From positions 1 through 45,768 of the forward strand of contig CASFID010000054.1 in assembly GCA_949294665.1 (NCBI GenBank): DNA of 45,768 nt, given 5' to 3'. The notes beneath the pieces were generated by a model. The model ran no database searches. It was not told where the DNA came from and saw only the letters and a list, made by a program, of their open reading frames with translations. Shown here one piece after another: positions 32,402 to 41,369 of the stretch (positions are counted from its first letter, which is position 1; each line of letters starts with the position of its first letter). The DNA is from an uncultured Eubacteriales bacterium. GTDB taxonomy: Bacteria > Bacillota > Clostridia > Lachnospirales > Lachnospiraceae. A program made the translations under genes and the position numbers.

Positions 32402-33896
32402 GGCCAGGCACCTCCTTTTCTGCCGCTGCTTTACTGATATCCGCCATTGTCTCATACTGTTTTCCTGTCGCGCATTCATAAGTGTATGCCGCCCGGATCA
32501 GTGTTTTCTCCTCAAATGCATTTCCGATCAGCTGCATTCCGATAGGAAGGCCGTTTTCATCCTTTCCTGCCGGTACTGTCATTCCCGGGAGACCTGCAAG
32601 ATTCACCGAGATCGTATAAATATCTCCAAGATACATCTTCAGCGGATCGCTCAGACTTTTTCCCAGCTCGGGTGCTGTCGTCGGCGCTGCCGGCCCCAGA
32701 ATAATATCGTAATACTCAAATGCTTTATCAAATTCCTTTTTGATCAGCGCTTTTGTGCGGAGAGCTTTCAGATAATACGCATCATAATATCCGGAGCTGA
32801 GCACAAATGAGCCGAGCATGATACGGCGTTTTACTTCCGGGCCGAATCCCTCGGAACGGGTCTTCTTATACATATTGTGAAGTCCTTCGTATTCCTCTGT
32901 CCGATAGCCGTATTTCACGCCGTCAAAACGTTCCAGATTGGAGCTGGCCTCCGCGGAAGCGATCGTATAATATGCCGGGATCGCATATTTCACAAGTCCC
33001 AGATTAAATGTCTCAACAACCGCACCATTTTCTTCCAGTACTTTTGCCGCCCGCAGGACTGCCTTTCTTACTTCCGGATCAAGGCCGTCTCCCATATAGT
33101 CTTTTGGTATACCGATCTTCAGGCCTTTTACATTATTCTCAAGAGCGCTTGTAAAATCATAGTCATCCCGGTCTATAGATGTACTGTCTTTCGGATCGTG
33201 GGATGCGATCGCCTCGAGAAATGCCGCGCAGTCAGATACATCTTTCGCAATCGGCCCGATCTGATCCAGCGACGATCCGTAAGCGACCAGTCCGTATCTG
33301 GAAACTGTTCCATAGGTCGGCTTCAGACCGACCACACCGCAGAAGGAACTGGGCTGTCTGATGGAACCGCCCGTATCCGACCCGAGTGCGCCGAAACATT
33401 CACCCGCCGCTACCGCCGCGCAGGAGCCGCCGGAGGAACCGCCGGGCACATGCGCTGTGTTGTGCGGGTTTTTTGTCGGTCCGTAATAGGACGTCTCAGT
33501 AGTGCTTCCCATGGCAAATTCATCCATGTTTGTCTTTCCGATGATCACTGCCCCGGCTTTCTTTAAATTTTCCACCGCCTCAGCAGTATACGCAGGTTTG
33601 AAATTTGAAAGTATCTTAGAACTGCATGTCGTAAGCTGTCCTTTGATACACATATTATCCTTTACTGCAACAGGTACGCCTGCCAGCGGTCCGGTCAGTT
33701 CGCCTGCATCGATCTTTTTCTGGATCTCTTCCGCCTGCGCGAATGCTCCTGCCTCGTCCAGTGTCACGTAACTGTTGATCACCGGCTCAGCTTCCTTTGC
33801 ACGGTCAATCGCTGCCTGAACGGCTTCTCGCACCGTGATCTCGCCGGCTTTTATCTTTTTCCCCAGCTCCAGGGCTGTAAGTTCTAATATTTCCAT
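32385..33896 (-). CDS. gatA: Asp-tRNA(Asn)/Glu-tRNA(Gln) amidotransferase subunit A
   Basis: The amidase subunit that frees ammonia from glutamine. The 503-residue length is normal. The amidase catalytic triad is visible: Lys in VAVKDNMC near 80, cis-Ser in GGSSGGS near 153-159, and the nucleophile Ser in DTGGSIRQPSSF near 175-185. AAAGGCGG precedes the ATG. It follows gatC by 36 bases and overlaps gatB by 17, as expected for a stoichiometric complex. Confidence 0.97.
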   Translation of the reverse strand: MEILELTALELGKKIKAGEITVREAVQAAIDRAKEAEPVINSYVTLDEAGAFAQAEEIQKKIDAGELTGPLAGVPVAVKDNMCIKGQLTTCSSKILSNFKPAYTAEAVENLKKAGAVIIGKTNMDEFAMGSTTETSYYGPTKNPHNTAHVPGGSSGGSCAAVAAGECFGALGSDTGGSIRQPSSFCGVVGLKPTYGTVSRYGLVAYGSSLDQIGPIAKDVSDCAAFLEAIASHDPKDSTSIDRDDYDFTSALENNVKGLKIGIPKDYMGDGLDPEVRKAVLRAAKVLEENGAVVETFNLGLVKYAIPAYYTIASAEASSNLERFDGVKYGYRTEEYEGLHNMYKKTRSEGFGPEVKRRIMLGSFVLSSGYYDAYYLKALRTKALIKKEFDKAFEYYDIILGPAAPTTAPELGKSLSDPLKMYLGDIYTISVNLAGLPGMTVPAGKDENGLPIGMQLIGNAFEEKTLIRAAYTYECATGKQYETMADISKAAAEKEVPGHVKTV

Positions 33897-33932
33897 AATC
33901 TATGCCGCCTTTCTGTCATGATCCGCTCTGTC

Positions 33933-34226
33933 TCAGCCGATTGTTCTCGGCACCTCAAAGGTATCCTCTTTTCTCTGCGGTGCGTTCGCCAGAGTCTCTT
34001 CCCTGCCGTCACCGTTTGTCACCACATCCTCACGGAATACATTGTTTACCGGAAATACATGGGACATCGGCTCTATTCCCGATGTATCCAGTTCATTCAG
34101 TGTATCAATGTAGTCCAGCATCTTCTCCATGTCAGCTTTCGCAGCTTCTTTTTCTGTATCTGATAACTCGAGCTTCGCCAGAATTCCGACATACTCGATA
34201 GTTTCGTCTGATATCTTGTTTGCCAT
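33933..34226 (-). CDS. gatC: Asp-tRNA(Asn)/Glu-tRNA(Gln) amidotransferase subunit C
   Basis: The small subunit that clamps GatA to GatB. It has 97 residues with the family pattern VGILAKLELSDTEKE, then MLDYIDTLNELDTSGIEP and the C-terminal extension LANAPQRKEDTFEVPRTI. AAAGGAG precedes the start. It lies between aspS and gatA. Confidence 0.95.
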   Translation of the reverse strand: MANKISDETIEYVGILAKLELSDTEKEAAKADMEKMLDYIDTLNELDTSGIEPMSHVFPVNNVFREDVVTNGDGREETLANAPQRKEDTFEVPRTIG

Positions 34227-34264
34227 GACCGTCTCTCCTTTCTCCGATCTGTGTACATACTGCC

Positions 34265-35596
34265 TTATGGTTCCAGTCTGCTCATATCTCTCGGGAACAA
34301 TGTCGTCTCACGGACATTGTCATCGCCTGTCAGTTTCATTGTCAGACGTTCCAGTCCGATTCCCAGTCCGCCGTGAGGCGGCATGCCGTATTTGAATGTG
34401 CTCAGATACTGCTCCATTCCTTCTTCTGTCATGCCGCGCTGCTCCATCTTGGCAAGCAGACTCTCGTAATCATGGATACGCTGTCCTCCTGTCGTGATCT
34501 CCATCCCTCTGAACAGAAGGTCGAAACTCAGCGTATATGTCGGATCTTCCGGATCGTCCATCGCATAGAACGGGCGCTTCCTTGACGGATAATGTGTGAC
34601 GAACACGAAATCCGCATCCCATTTTTCCTTTGCGTATCTGCTGATCAGCACTTCCTCTTCCGGTTCCAGATCATACGGACTTCTGATCTTCCGTCCGTAC
34701 TCCTCTGATACGAGTTTCTTGATCTCATCGAAACGCACTGCAGGAATATCTTCTGTCTTTGGGATTTCAATCCCGAGTATCCTGATCTCGTCCGCATACT
34801 CTTTTTCAAGAAGTTTCATCGTATACTGGAGATATCCGGTCTCCATCGCCATCACATCCTCAAACCCGTCGATGTATCCCATCTCAAAGTCAAGGCTCGT
34901 ATATTCGTTCAGATGACGCTTTGTATTATGTTTCTCCGCGCGGAATACCGGGGCTGTCTCAAATACTCTGTCAAATACCCCGACCATCATCTGTTTGTAG
35001 AACTGGGGGCTTTGCTGCAGGATCGCCGGCCGGTGGAAATACTCCAGACGGAAGAGGTTTGCGCCGCCCTCTGCGCTCTTAGCACCGATCTTCGGCGTAT
35101 GGATTTCTGTAAATCCCTCGCCGTAAAGGAAATCGCGGAATCCTCTTACAAGTCCTTCCTGAATCCGGAATCTTGCCCTCTCTCTTAAGTTTCTAAGAGA
35201 GATCGGACGATAGTTCAGCTTTGCCTCAAGTGAAGTATTCAGCTTCCATTTTGCGATCGGCAGAGGCATAGGCGCCGCCGGTTCGCTTAAGATGCGGATT
35301 CCTGTGAGACGTATTTCAATGCCGTGAGGAGCTTTCTCTGATTCCGCCGCAACACCTGTAACTTCTACTGTGGCAGCTTCTTTTACATCCTTGATATCAA
35401 AATCTGACACACCTTTCTCATACACACACTGTACAAGGCCGCCGCGTTTTCTGAGGATCACAAAAGCCACCGTACCCATGTCGCGGATTGTGTGGACAGC
35501 TCCGTTTACCTTAACTGTCTGTCCTTTCACATCTTCCTTAAGCAGATCTGCAAGTTCCAAAGTTTCTGTTTTCTTTACTCCTTTTACCAGTTCCAT
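34265..35596 (-). CDS. aspS: Archaeal-type (non-discriminating) aspartyl-tRNA synthetase
   Basis: Charges tRNA(Asp) and, as expected from its company, tRNA(Asn) with aspartate. The protein has 443 residues, the archaeal/eukaryal-type length, and lacks the GAD insertion of the roughly 590-residue bacterial AspRS. The OB-fold anticodon domain (about 15-105) is followed by class II motif 1, motif 2 (FRAEKHNTKRHLNEYTSLDFEM in outline, near 212-233) and motif 3 (GLGIGLERLTM near 418-428). The start at 35596 has AAAGGAG. With gatCAB in the same operon, the pathway Asp-tRNA(Asn) to Asn-tRNA(Asn) is complete here. A second, discriminating AspRS may exist elsewhere. Confidence 0.92.
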   Translation of the reverse strand: MELVKGVKKTETLELADLLKEDVKGQTVKVNGAVHTIRDMGTVAFVILRKRGGLVQCVYEKGVSDFDIKDVKEAATVEVTGVAAESEKAPHGIEIRLTGIRILSEPAAPMPLPIAKWKLNTSLEAKLNYRPISLRNLRERARFRIQEGLVRGFRDFLYGEGFTEIHTPKIGAKSAEGGANLFRLEYFHRPAILQQSPQFYKQMMVGVFDRVFETAPVFRAEKHNTKRHLNEYTSLDFEMGYIDGFEDVMAMETGYLQYTMKLLEKEYADEIRILGIEIPKTEDIPAVRFDEIKKLVSEEYGRKIRSPYDLEPEEEVLISRYAKEKWDADFVFVTHYPSRKRPFYAMDDPEDPTYTLSFDLLFRGMEITTGGQRIHDYESLLAKMEQRGMTEEGMEQYLSTFKYGMPPHGGLGIGLERLTMKLTGDDNVRETTLFPRDMSRLEP

Positions 35597-35715
35597 TTTT
35601 ATTTCTCCTTTCCCCTGATATGCCGTGTTTCTCACGACATAATATCACAGTACCCGTTCAGCCCGCGCCATTCACAAAGCCGAACTGGTACTTTCAGATG
35701 CTGTATCCCGGAGAA

Positions 35716-36070
35716 ATAAAAAAGCCCCGGGATACTTAAGTATCCCGGGACGGAAATTATCAAGATAAAATCCGCGGTACCACCCGCATTGAACCCTCAC
35801 CAAGTGATCTTCGGAAGTTCTTGCTCTCTAGGCTCGAAAATACCTCACCAAGTGATCAGGGTTCCACTCTTTGCATGTAACGTATGCTCCACGTACCGCC
35901 CTACTCTGTGCTGCTGCATCTGTTCAGACGGTCAGCTCCCAAGTGTTCCCTTGATCTTCTCCACTGTCCGGCGCTCTCAGTCGGTGACGCCTGCTTCCTG
36001 TCAGTTTCTGAAAACCAGAGTCTTGTTCATTGCCTTTTTCAATTTCAACACTTTAGTCTGTTAAAATTTG
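35716..36070 (-). ncRNA. T-box riboswitch leader of aspS-gatCAB
   Basis: Minus strand, 5' to 3': a Stem I base ACTCTG/CAGAGT, a distal AGAG-rich arm, then a Stem III region. The T-box core GGGTGGTACCGCGG (about 35772-35785) holds the sequence that pairs with the tRNA acceptor end. A 24-base perfect palindrome (35726-35749) and TTTTTT complete the terminator. The candidate specifier, in TGAACAG at 35921-35927, reads AAC (Asn) with GAA (Glu) overlapping. Uncharged tRNA should favour antitermination and raise operon expression. A 15-base segment is repeated at 35795-35809 and 35843-35857. This leader and its promoter fill most of the 614-base gap. Confidence 0.92.
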
Positions 36071-36076
36071 TATCCC

Positions 36077-36105
36077 ATATTACCACACTGTATTTCAAAT
36101 TGCAA
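36077..36105 (-). promoter_or_regulatory. Sigma-A promoter of the T-box operon
   Basis: On the minus strand, TTGCAA (36100-36105), a 17-base spacer and TAATAT (36077-36082), placing the transcription start near 36070. Confidence 0.75.
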
Positions 36106-36210
36106 GCCCCTTTTTGCAAGTTCTGTGATCTAGTCTTGCATTTCTCACAGTACAATTTCCGATTGCGCAGTCATATTGATATGAATCTGAATCCTTTTAC
36201 TGCTGAGATA

Positions 36211-37431
36211 TCACTCCTGTCCGATCTCTTCCCGCACGACTTCCAGAGCTTTCTGCAGCTGATTGTCCGCCTCGTGATCGTCCTCGTCATACTCATACTC
36301 TACTTCCACATCAGGTTTCACGCCTGTTCCGTTGATGCTCCTGCCGTTCGGCGTATAATACTCCGCAATAGTGATCTTCAGACACGTTCCGTCTCCAAGA
36401 TCCATCAGCTGCTGCACAACGCCTTTTCCGTAGGTCGTCATGCCGACGATCGTCCCGGTCCCGTAGTCCTGGACCGCTCCGCTGAATATTTCGGAAGCGC
36501 TTGCACTGTACTGGTTCACCAGAACAGCCAGAGGCCTTGTAAATTCATGAGTTCCGTCACATGTGATCTCCTCGGTGTTTCCGTACTTATCCTTTGTAGA
36601 TACGATAGTACCTTCTGGCAGGAGAAGCTGCAGCATATCCGTAACAGTCGAGAGACTCCCGCCGGGATTGCCTCTCAGGTCAATAACAAGGCCCTGCATC
36701 CCCTGTGTTTCCAGATCTTCAAGCGCCTCTGCAAACTGATCGTACGTCACGCTGTCGAACTCACTCACTGCGATATAGCCGATCTGATCGTCTTTCATCT
36801 CGCTGGTCACCGTCTGCACCTCGATGATATCCCGGGTAGCCGTCAGTTCGATCTCCTCATCACCTCTTAGCACGTGCAGGACTACGTCCGTTCCCTGTTT
36901 GCCTTTAATCCATGACACCACCGTCTCGAGGTCCCGCCCTGACGTCGGGTGATCGTCGACCTGATAAATAATGTCTCCCTGCTTCAGTCCTGCTTTATCC
37001 GCCGGTGAACCTTCGTATACATTGCTCACGGAGATCTCTCCGCTGTCTATGTTCTGGGACATCGTAGCTCCGATTCCCGAGAATTCCCCGCTGGTGGATT
37101 CGTAGAGCGCTTCTGTCTGTTCTTCATCATAATATTCTGTGTACGGATCGCCCAAAGCCTCCGCATAGCCGGAATAAATACCGTCTATCAGAGCGTCCTC
37201 GTCGATATCATCCTCGTACAGATAATAGTCTTCGATCAGGCCGTTTATCTGATCCAGTTTTTCATTTACATCTGATTCTGTCACATTCTCTGATGTATAA
37301 TCTCCGTTCCGGATCTCGGAGAACAATCTCACGGCACCTGCTCCGCCGCATATAATGATCATTGCGCTCAGAGCTCCGGTAAGCACTCCGAGACTGAATC
37401 TTCCTTTTCTTTCTTTGTTCTGATCTGTCAT
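36211..37431 (-). CDS. ctpA: S41-family C-terminal processing protease (CtpA)
   Basis: A 406-residue membrane-anchored serine protease acting outside the membrane. An N-terminal helix lies at about 12-35 (LGVLTGALSAMIIICGGAGAV). A PDZ domain, about 95-185 (GIGATMSQN, VYEGSPADKAGLKQGDIIYQVDD), feeds the S41 catalytic domain. The Ser nucleophile lies in NQYSASASEIF and the Lys general base in TTYGKGVVQ about 25 residues later. The start at 37431 has GGGAGG at about ten bases. It follows ftsX by 141 bases. Such proteases process cell-wall hydrolases or their regulators in Firmicutes, which fits the FtsEX neighbours. Confidence 0.93.
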   Translation of the reverse strand: MTDQNKERKGRFSLGVLTGALSAMIIICGGAGAVRLFSEIRNGDYTSENVTESDVNEKLDQINGLIEDYYLYEDDIDEDALIDGIYSGYAEALGDPYTEYYDEEQTEALYESTSGEFSGIGATMSQNIDSGEISVSNVYEGSPADKAGLKQGDIIYQVDDHPTSGRDLETVVSWIKGKQGTDVVLHVLRGDEEIELTATRDIIEVQTVTSEMKDDQIGYIAVSEFDSVTYDQFAEALEDLETQGMQGLVIDLRGNPGGSLSTVTDMLQLLLPEGTIVSTKDKYGNTEEITCDGTHEFTRPLAVLVNQYSASASEIFSGAVQDYGTGTIVGMTTYGKGVVQQLMDLGDGTCLKITIAEYYTPNGRSINGTGVKPDVEVEYEYDEDDHEADNQLQKALEVVREEIGQE

Positions 37432-37465
37432 CTCTGTCACGCCTCCCATAATACCGAATGAAAGA

Positions 37466-37504
37466 GAGGACAAAGCGGAACTGACTTTTCTCCACTTTGT
37501 CCTC
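37466..37504 (-). terminator. Hairpin between ftsX and ctpA
   Basis: A perfect 10-bp stem, GAGGACAAAG with CTTTGTCCTC, and a 19-base loop. On the minus strand a CT-rich stretch rather than a clean T-run follows, so it may attenuate ctpA expression or act as an RNA-processing site. Confidence 0.5.
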
Positions 37505-37572
37505 CCCTGATTTATCTATATGCGGTGCACACACCGGCATACATCCCGAAAACGTCTGATCTGCCGCACATT

Positions 37573-38526
37573 CTATACTTTCAGATGCTTGCGCACAGTA
37601 AAGAAACTTCCAAGGAATCCGATGCCGATACCCATTGCAAGTCCGATCGGGAGCAAGATCTGATATACAGAGCCCACCGGAAGGAAATCAATGATATTCT
37701 GAAGGATACTGAATCTCGACATAATGTACTGTACAGCCTTGTCATAGAGGAAATACAGCAGTGTAAGCGGTATAGCCGCACCGAAAAGACCAATGATAAG
37801 ACCTTCGATCACAAACGGCGACCGGACCACAAAGTCCTTTGCGCCTATATATTTCATGATCGCAATCTCTTCCTTTCGTACGGTGATACCCATCGTGACC
37901 GTATTACTGATCAGGAAGATCGACACACCAAACAGTATGATTATGATAGCGATAGAAACGATCGCCACAAGTGTATTCACACTTGAGAGCGTGTTAGCCA
38001 CTACGTCTGATTTATTGACTTCACGGACTCCGTCCAGACTCTGAGCAAACTCGACCAGTTCGTTCTGTGTCGCGGAAAGCGAACGACTCCTTGCCACCAG
38101 ACTCTGGTCGTCGCCATCTATTGTCTGCATATATACTTCATAGTTGTCAGAACTTGCCAGAGGGTTATCGTCTTTGAATCCCTCCGCCAGTTCCGGGTTG
38201 TCTCCGAAATACTCTTTCTGGAACTCCTCCCATGCCTCCTCAGCGGACACATAGCGGACATCCGAGACGCCCTCATGCTCTGCAAGCTGCTCGCCGATCG
38301 CCTGTTTCTGCTCATCCGTCGCATCCTCGTTAAAGAATACGGTAATGGCGACCCCTTCCTCGGCAGTTCTTATAATATACTGAAAGTTTACGAGAATCGA
38401 GAAAAATAATCCAAACAGGAAGATACAAGCTGACATCGTCGCAATGGATGCGAGTGAAAACATCTTGTTCCTCCAGATATTCTTAATACCCTGTTTTCCT
38501 ACGTATCCAAGTGTACTAATCCTCAT
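37573..38526 (-). CDS. ftsX: Cell division protein FtsX
   Basis: A 317-residue membrane subunit of the FtsEX complex. The first helix is at about 24-46, after the typical KNIWRNKMFSLASIATM. A large extracellular domain (about 50-190) binds and activates a peptidoglycan hydrolase, and three C-terminal helices follow with TVTMGITVRKEEIAIMKYIGA in outline. The start overlaps ftsE by 11 bases and uses AAAGGTGGG. No M23 or PcsB-type hydrolase gene sits beside it. Confidence 0.95.
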   Translation of the reverse strand: MRISTLGYVGKQGIKNIWRNKMFSLASIATMSACIFLFGLFFSILVNFQYIIRTAEEGVAITVFFNEDATDEQKQAIGEQLAEHEGVSDVRYVSAEEAWEEFQKEYFGDNPELAEGFKDDNPLASSDNYEVYMQTIDGDDQSLVARSRSLSATQNELVEFAQSLDGVREVNKSDVVANTLSSVNTLVAIVSIAIIIILFGVSIFLISNTVTMGITVRKEEIAIMKYIGAKDFVVRSPFVIEGLIIGLFGAAIPLTLLYFLYDKAVQYIMSRFSILQNIIDFLPVGSVYQILLPIGLAMGIGIGFLGSFFTVRKHLKV

Positions 38527-39202
38527 TTATATACCCACCTTTTTGTTCATCACTGACGATCACGCCCTGTTTCATCGTGATCACTCGTTCGTTCATCTCG
38601 TTTACGATCTCCTGGTTATGCGTAACGACGAGCACAGTCGTTCCACGCTCGTTTGCCTCTTTCAGGATACTCATGATCTCCCACGAGTTTGTCGGATCGA
38701 GGTTTCCTGTCGGCTCATCAGCCAGCAGGATGGCAGGCTCATTCACAAGGGCTCTCGCGATGGCGACACGCTGCTGCTCCCCGCCTGAGAGTTCCCTGGG
38801 AAACGATTTATACTTCTGCGCAAGTCCGACCAGCGAGAGCGCCGCGGGGACTTTCTTCTTGATGATCCTCGTAGGCGTCTCTGTCACACGCAGAGCAAAA
38901 GCAATATTTTCATAGATGTTCCTGTCTTTGAGTAATCTGAAATCCTGAAAGACTACTCCAAGACCTCTTCTGTACCTCGCAATATTGCGGTGTCTCATCC
39001 TGTTTAAGTTCTGACCGTTTACGATGATCGTTCCCTCCGTCGGATTCAGTTCCTTCATGATCAGCTTGATCAGCGTAGATTTCCCTGATCCGCTGTCACC
39101 GACGATAAAAACGAACTCTCCCCGTTCGATCTTCACAGATATCCCGTTAAGAGCGGCATTGCCCTTGGAATATTCTTTCGTCACCTTTCTTAATTCGATC
39201 AT
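38516..39202 (-). CDS. ftsE: Cell division ATP-binding protein FtsE
   Basis: A 228-residue ABC ATPase that drives FtsX. Walker A GDSGSGKST is near 36-44, the signature LSGGEQQRVAIARAL near 136-150 and Walker B ILLADEPTGNLD near 158-169, with H-loop THNQE near 193. AGGAGG precedes the ATG. It opens the ftsEX pair; the PucR-type regulator gene ends 118 bases upstream in the same direction, and the gap contains a small CCGCAG/CTGCGG hairpin. Confidence 0.96.
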   Translation of the reverse strand: MIELRKVTKEYSKGNAALNGISVKIERGEFVFIVGDSGSGKSTLIKLIMKELNPTEGTIIVNGQNLNRMRHRNIARYRRGLGVVFQDFRLLKDRNIYENIAFALRVTETPTRIIKKKVPAALSLVGLAQKYKSFPRELSGGEQQRVAIARALVNEPAILLADEPTGNLDPTNSWEIMSILKEANERGTTVLVVTHNQEIVNEMNERVITMKQGVIVSDEQKGGYINED

Positions 39203-39320
39203 ATGTCCCTCCTGATTACTTATCCATACTCCCCGGTATACGGCAGATCTCCCCCGCAGTTCCCCTGCGGACTTCGTGCGTCTGCCCCTGCCCTGTGTTC
39301 CTCACATGACACGCTGTGCA

Positions 39321-40412
39321 TCAATACTCGAGAGATTCCATATACTTCATATATTTTACGACCATCAGCGCAATCTTGAATGTGATAGCATCCTCGAAAA
39401 CACGAAGGTCCAAGCCAGTGCTTTTCTGAAGCTTATCCAGCCTGTATACGAGAGTATTTCTGTGAATATAAAGCTGTCTGGACGTTTCTGATACATTGAG
39501 ACTGTTCTCAAAGAACTTATTGATCGTCGTCAATGTCTCCTCATCAAAATCATCCGGAGATTTCCCCTCGAAAATCTCTTTGATAAACATCTTGCACAGC
39601 GGGATCGGGAGCTGGTAGATCAGACGCCCGATGCCAAGAGTCGTAAATGCCACGATATCTTTCTCGTCAAAGAATATCTTGCCTACGTCCAGCGCAAGTT
39701 TAGCCTCTTTGTAAGATTTGGAAACCTCTTTGATATCGCCTACGATGGTCCCGTATGCAATGCGGATCCTCTCCTCCTCTCCCTCGCTGTGGAGTGTATC
39801 CAGCATCTCCTTCGCCATCTTCTCAAGTTCTCTGTTCCCGTCTTTCTCCGAGAGTTCCTTGACTACGATGATATTCTTCTCATCAACAGCGGTGATGAAA
39901 TCTTTCGACTTGCCGCCGAGCAGACTCCTCACATTTTCGAGAGCGGCATTATCCTTTTCGTGCGATGTCTCAATAATAAAGATAACACGTTTTACCTCTG
40001 TGTCAATATGTAATTTTTTTGCGCGGTTATAAATATCGACCAGGAGCAGATTATCCAGAAGTAAATTTTTGATAAAATTATCTTTGTCAAATCTCTCCTT
40101 ATAGGCGGTCAGCAGACTTTGTATCTGAAAAGCCGCGATTTTTCCGAGCATATAGACGTCCTCACTGTCACCGTCTGCAAGGAGGACATATTCCAGTCTC
40201 TGCTCGTCAAATATCTTAAAAAACTGGCAGCCCTGTATCACCTGACTGTCCGCAGGCGACTCTACGAAAGAAAGCACCGCCTCACCGCGGTCCTGCACAC
40301 TGTCAAATGTCGCGGCCAGTTCTTTTCCCTCTGTGTCCAAAACGCAAAAATCGACTCTTGAGATTCCTTTTAGTCCATCAATCGTATTTTGTAATATCTG
40401 ATTAGAAATCAT
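39321..40412 (-). CDS. PucR/CdaR-type helix-turn-helix regulator
   Basis: A 363-residue regulator. The N-terminal part (about 1-120) looks like a sensory domain of the sugar-diacid-recognition type. A GGDEF-like/PucR middle region (about 135-280) follows, and the C-terminal PucR-type HTH is clear: NVSETSRQLYIHRNTLVYRL and LRVFEDAITFKIALMV near 310-350. Family members often activate catabolic genes. Here its neighbours are ftsE, ftsX and ctpA, so it may instead control them. GGAGGG lies six bases before the ATG. Confidence 0.85.
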   Translation of the reverse strand: MISNQILQNTIDGLKGISRVDFCVLDTEGKELAATFDSVQDRGEAVLSFVESPADSQVIQGCQFFKIFDEQRLEYVLLADGDSEDVYMLGKIAAFQIQSLLTAYKERFDKDNFIKNLLLDNLLLVDIYNRAKKLHIDTEVKRVIFIIETSHEKDNAALENVRSLLGGKSKDFITAVDEKNIIVVKELSEKDGNRELEKMAKEMLDTLHSEGEEERIRIAYGTIVGDIKEVSKSYKEAKLALDVGKIFFDEKDIVAFTTLGIGRLIYQLPIPLCKMFIKEIFEGKSPDDFDEETLTTINKFFENSLNVSETSRQLYIHRNTLVYRLDKLQKSTGLDLRVFEDAITFKIALMVVKYMKYMESLEY

Positions 40413-40526
40413 TCTGTTCCCTCCACTCCTCCGATACGCGCATGTACATTTTCCACAAATTCCGAACCCACATAATATCCTAATGAATCGTTCACGTTTT
40501 CTATATTAAGGCAAAACAGCAAAAAA

Positions 40527-40562
40527 AGAAAGAGGAAATCCATTTTTTTTATGCACTTCCTC
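40527..40562 (-). terminator. Weak AT-rich hairpin after the WecG-like gene
   Basis: GAGGAA (40532-40537) pairs with TTCCTC (40557-40562) around an AT-rich loop; on the minus strand a T-rich run follows. The 249-base gap 40413-40661 also holds a perfect palindrome CAGAAAATTTTCTG (40623-40636). No gene was seen. Confidence 0.35.
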
Positions 40563-40661
40563 AAATTTTTTACAAAAAATTCATATTTTTTGCCTATGCA
40601 TTCTTCACAAAAGACGGGAGGCCAGAAAATTTTCTGAATTATTTATCTTTTGTCTCTCCAT

Positions 40662-41336
40662 CTACTTTTCTTTCTGCTGTCGTTCTACCTGGCGACGGAA
40701 CATCGTCTTCCTGAAGAAATGTCTGATCTTCTGAACTATCATCCGGTCATCATAACTTCTTACAAGCATGGGACCGCAGCCAAACCAGAGTTTTATGTTG
40801 AGCAGAGTTCTGTTCCTGCCGATGAAAGATTCCTGATAAGGCGACGAAAGCACCGAGAGGATACAGTCCGTCTCCGTCCCGTTGATGTCATTTATCACCT
40901 CTTCTTCTCTGGCGTCTTCCCCGCTGAGCAGAGCATGACCTGAGATGCGTATCCCGCGGTTATATCTTCGGATCGCTCCCTCAGCCTGTCCGAGTTCTTC
41001 TTCCGATTCCGCCAGAAGGTAAACTCTCTTATGGTTCTTCTGGAGATATTTCATAAACATTTTAAGAAATATCCTTCCCTCTGTCTCTCTGAGTCTCACT
41101 GCATCATGGATATCTGCCGCCTCGAGTATCTCGGCTTCTCCCGGGAGAACGATCTTTGCCCCGCTAAGCCAGGCCCTCCACTCTTCGTTGTCGCGGCAGC
41201 CCATCAGTGTGTCCATCGTCATTATCTCGATCGTATCAACTGAGTCGTCCTCAAGAAACTGCATAGCGCGCAGCATCGTCTCTTTCGCGCTGAGACAGTC
41301 CATTGTGATCCCCAGGACTTCTATTCTTTCTTCCAT
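40662..41336 (-). CDS. Divergent WecG/TagA/CpsF-family protein
   Basis: A 224-residue protein resembling GT26 glycosyltransferases (WecG/TagA/CpsF), which add a ManNAc-type sugar to a lipid-linked carrier. The N-terminal MEERIEVLGITMDCLSAKE, the central VYLLAESEEELGQAEGAI and the C-terminal SSPYQESFIGRN (family GxPxQE) are recognisable. The usual PDG with the proposed catalytic Asp reads LPGEAEI near 68-74, and the T-x-N motif reads TMDTL. Active-site changes suggest altered or lost activity. It has its own promoter (41370-41398). Confidence 0.72.
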   Translation of the reverse strand: MEERIEVLGITMDCLSAKETMLRAMQFLEDDSVDTIEIMTMDTLMGCRDNEEWRAWLSGAKIVLPGEAEILEAADIHDAVRLRETEGRIFLKMFMKYLQKNHKRVYLLAESEEELGQAEGAIRRYNRGIRISGHALLSGEDAREEEVINDINGTETDCILSVLSSPYQESFIGRNRTLLNIKLWFGCGPMLVRSYDDRMIVQKIRHFFRKTMFRRQVERQQKEK

Positions 41337-41369
41337 AACTACATCACCTATAGTCTCCCCAGTTGAACA

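Noticed and set aside
35884-36870. Plus-strand open frame of 328 codons
   Set aside because: It runs antisense through the T-box leader and the CtpA gene; both are better supported.
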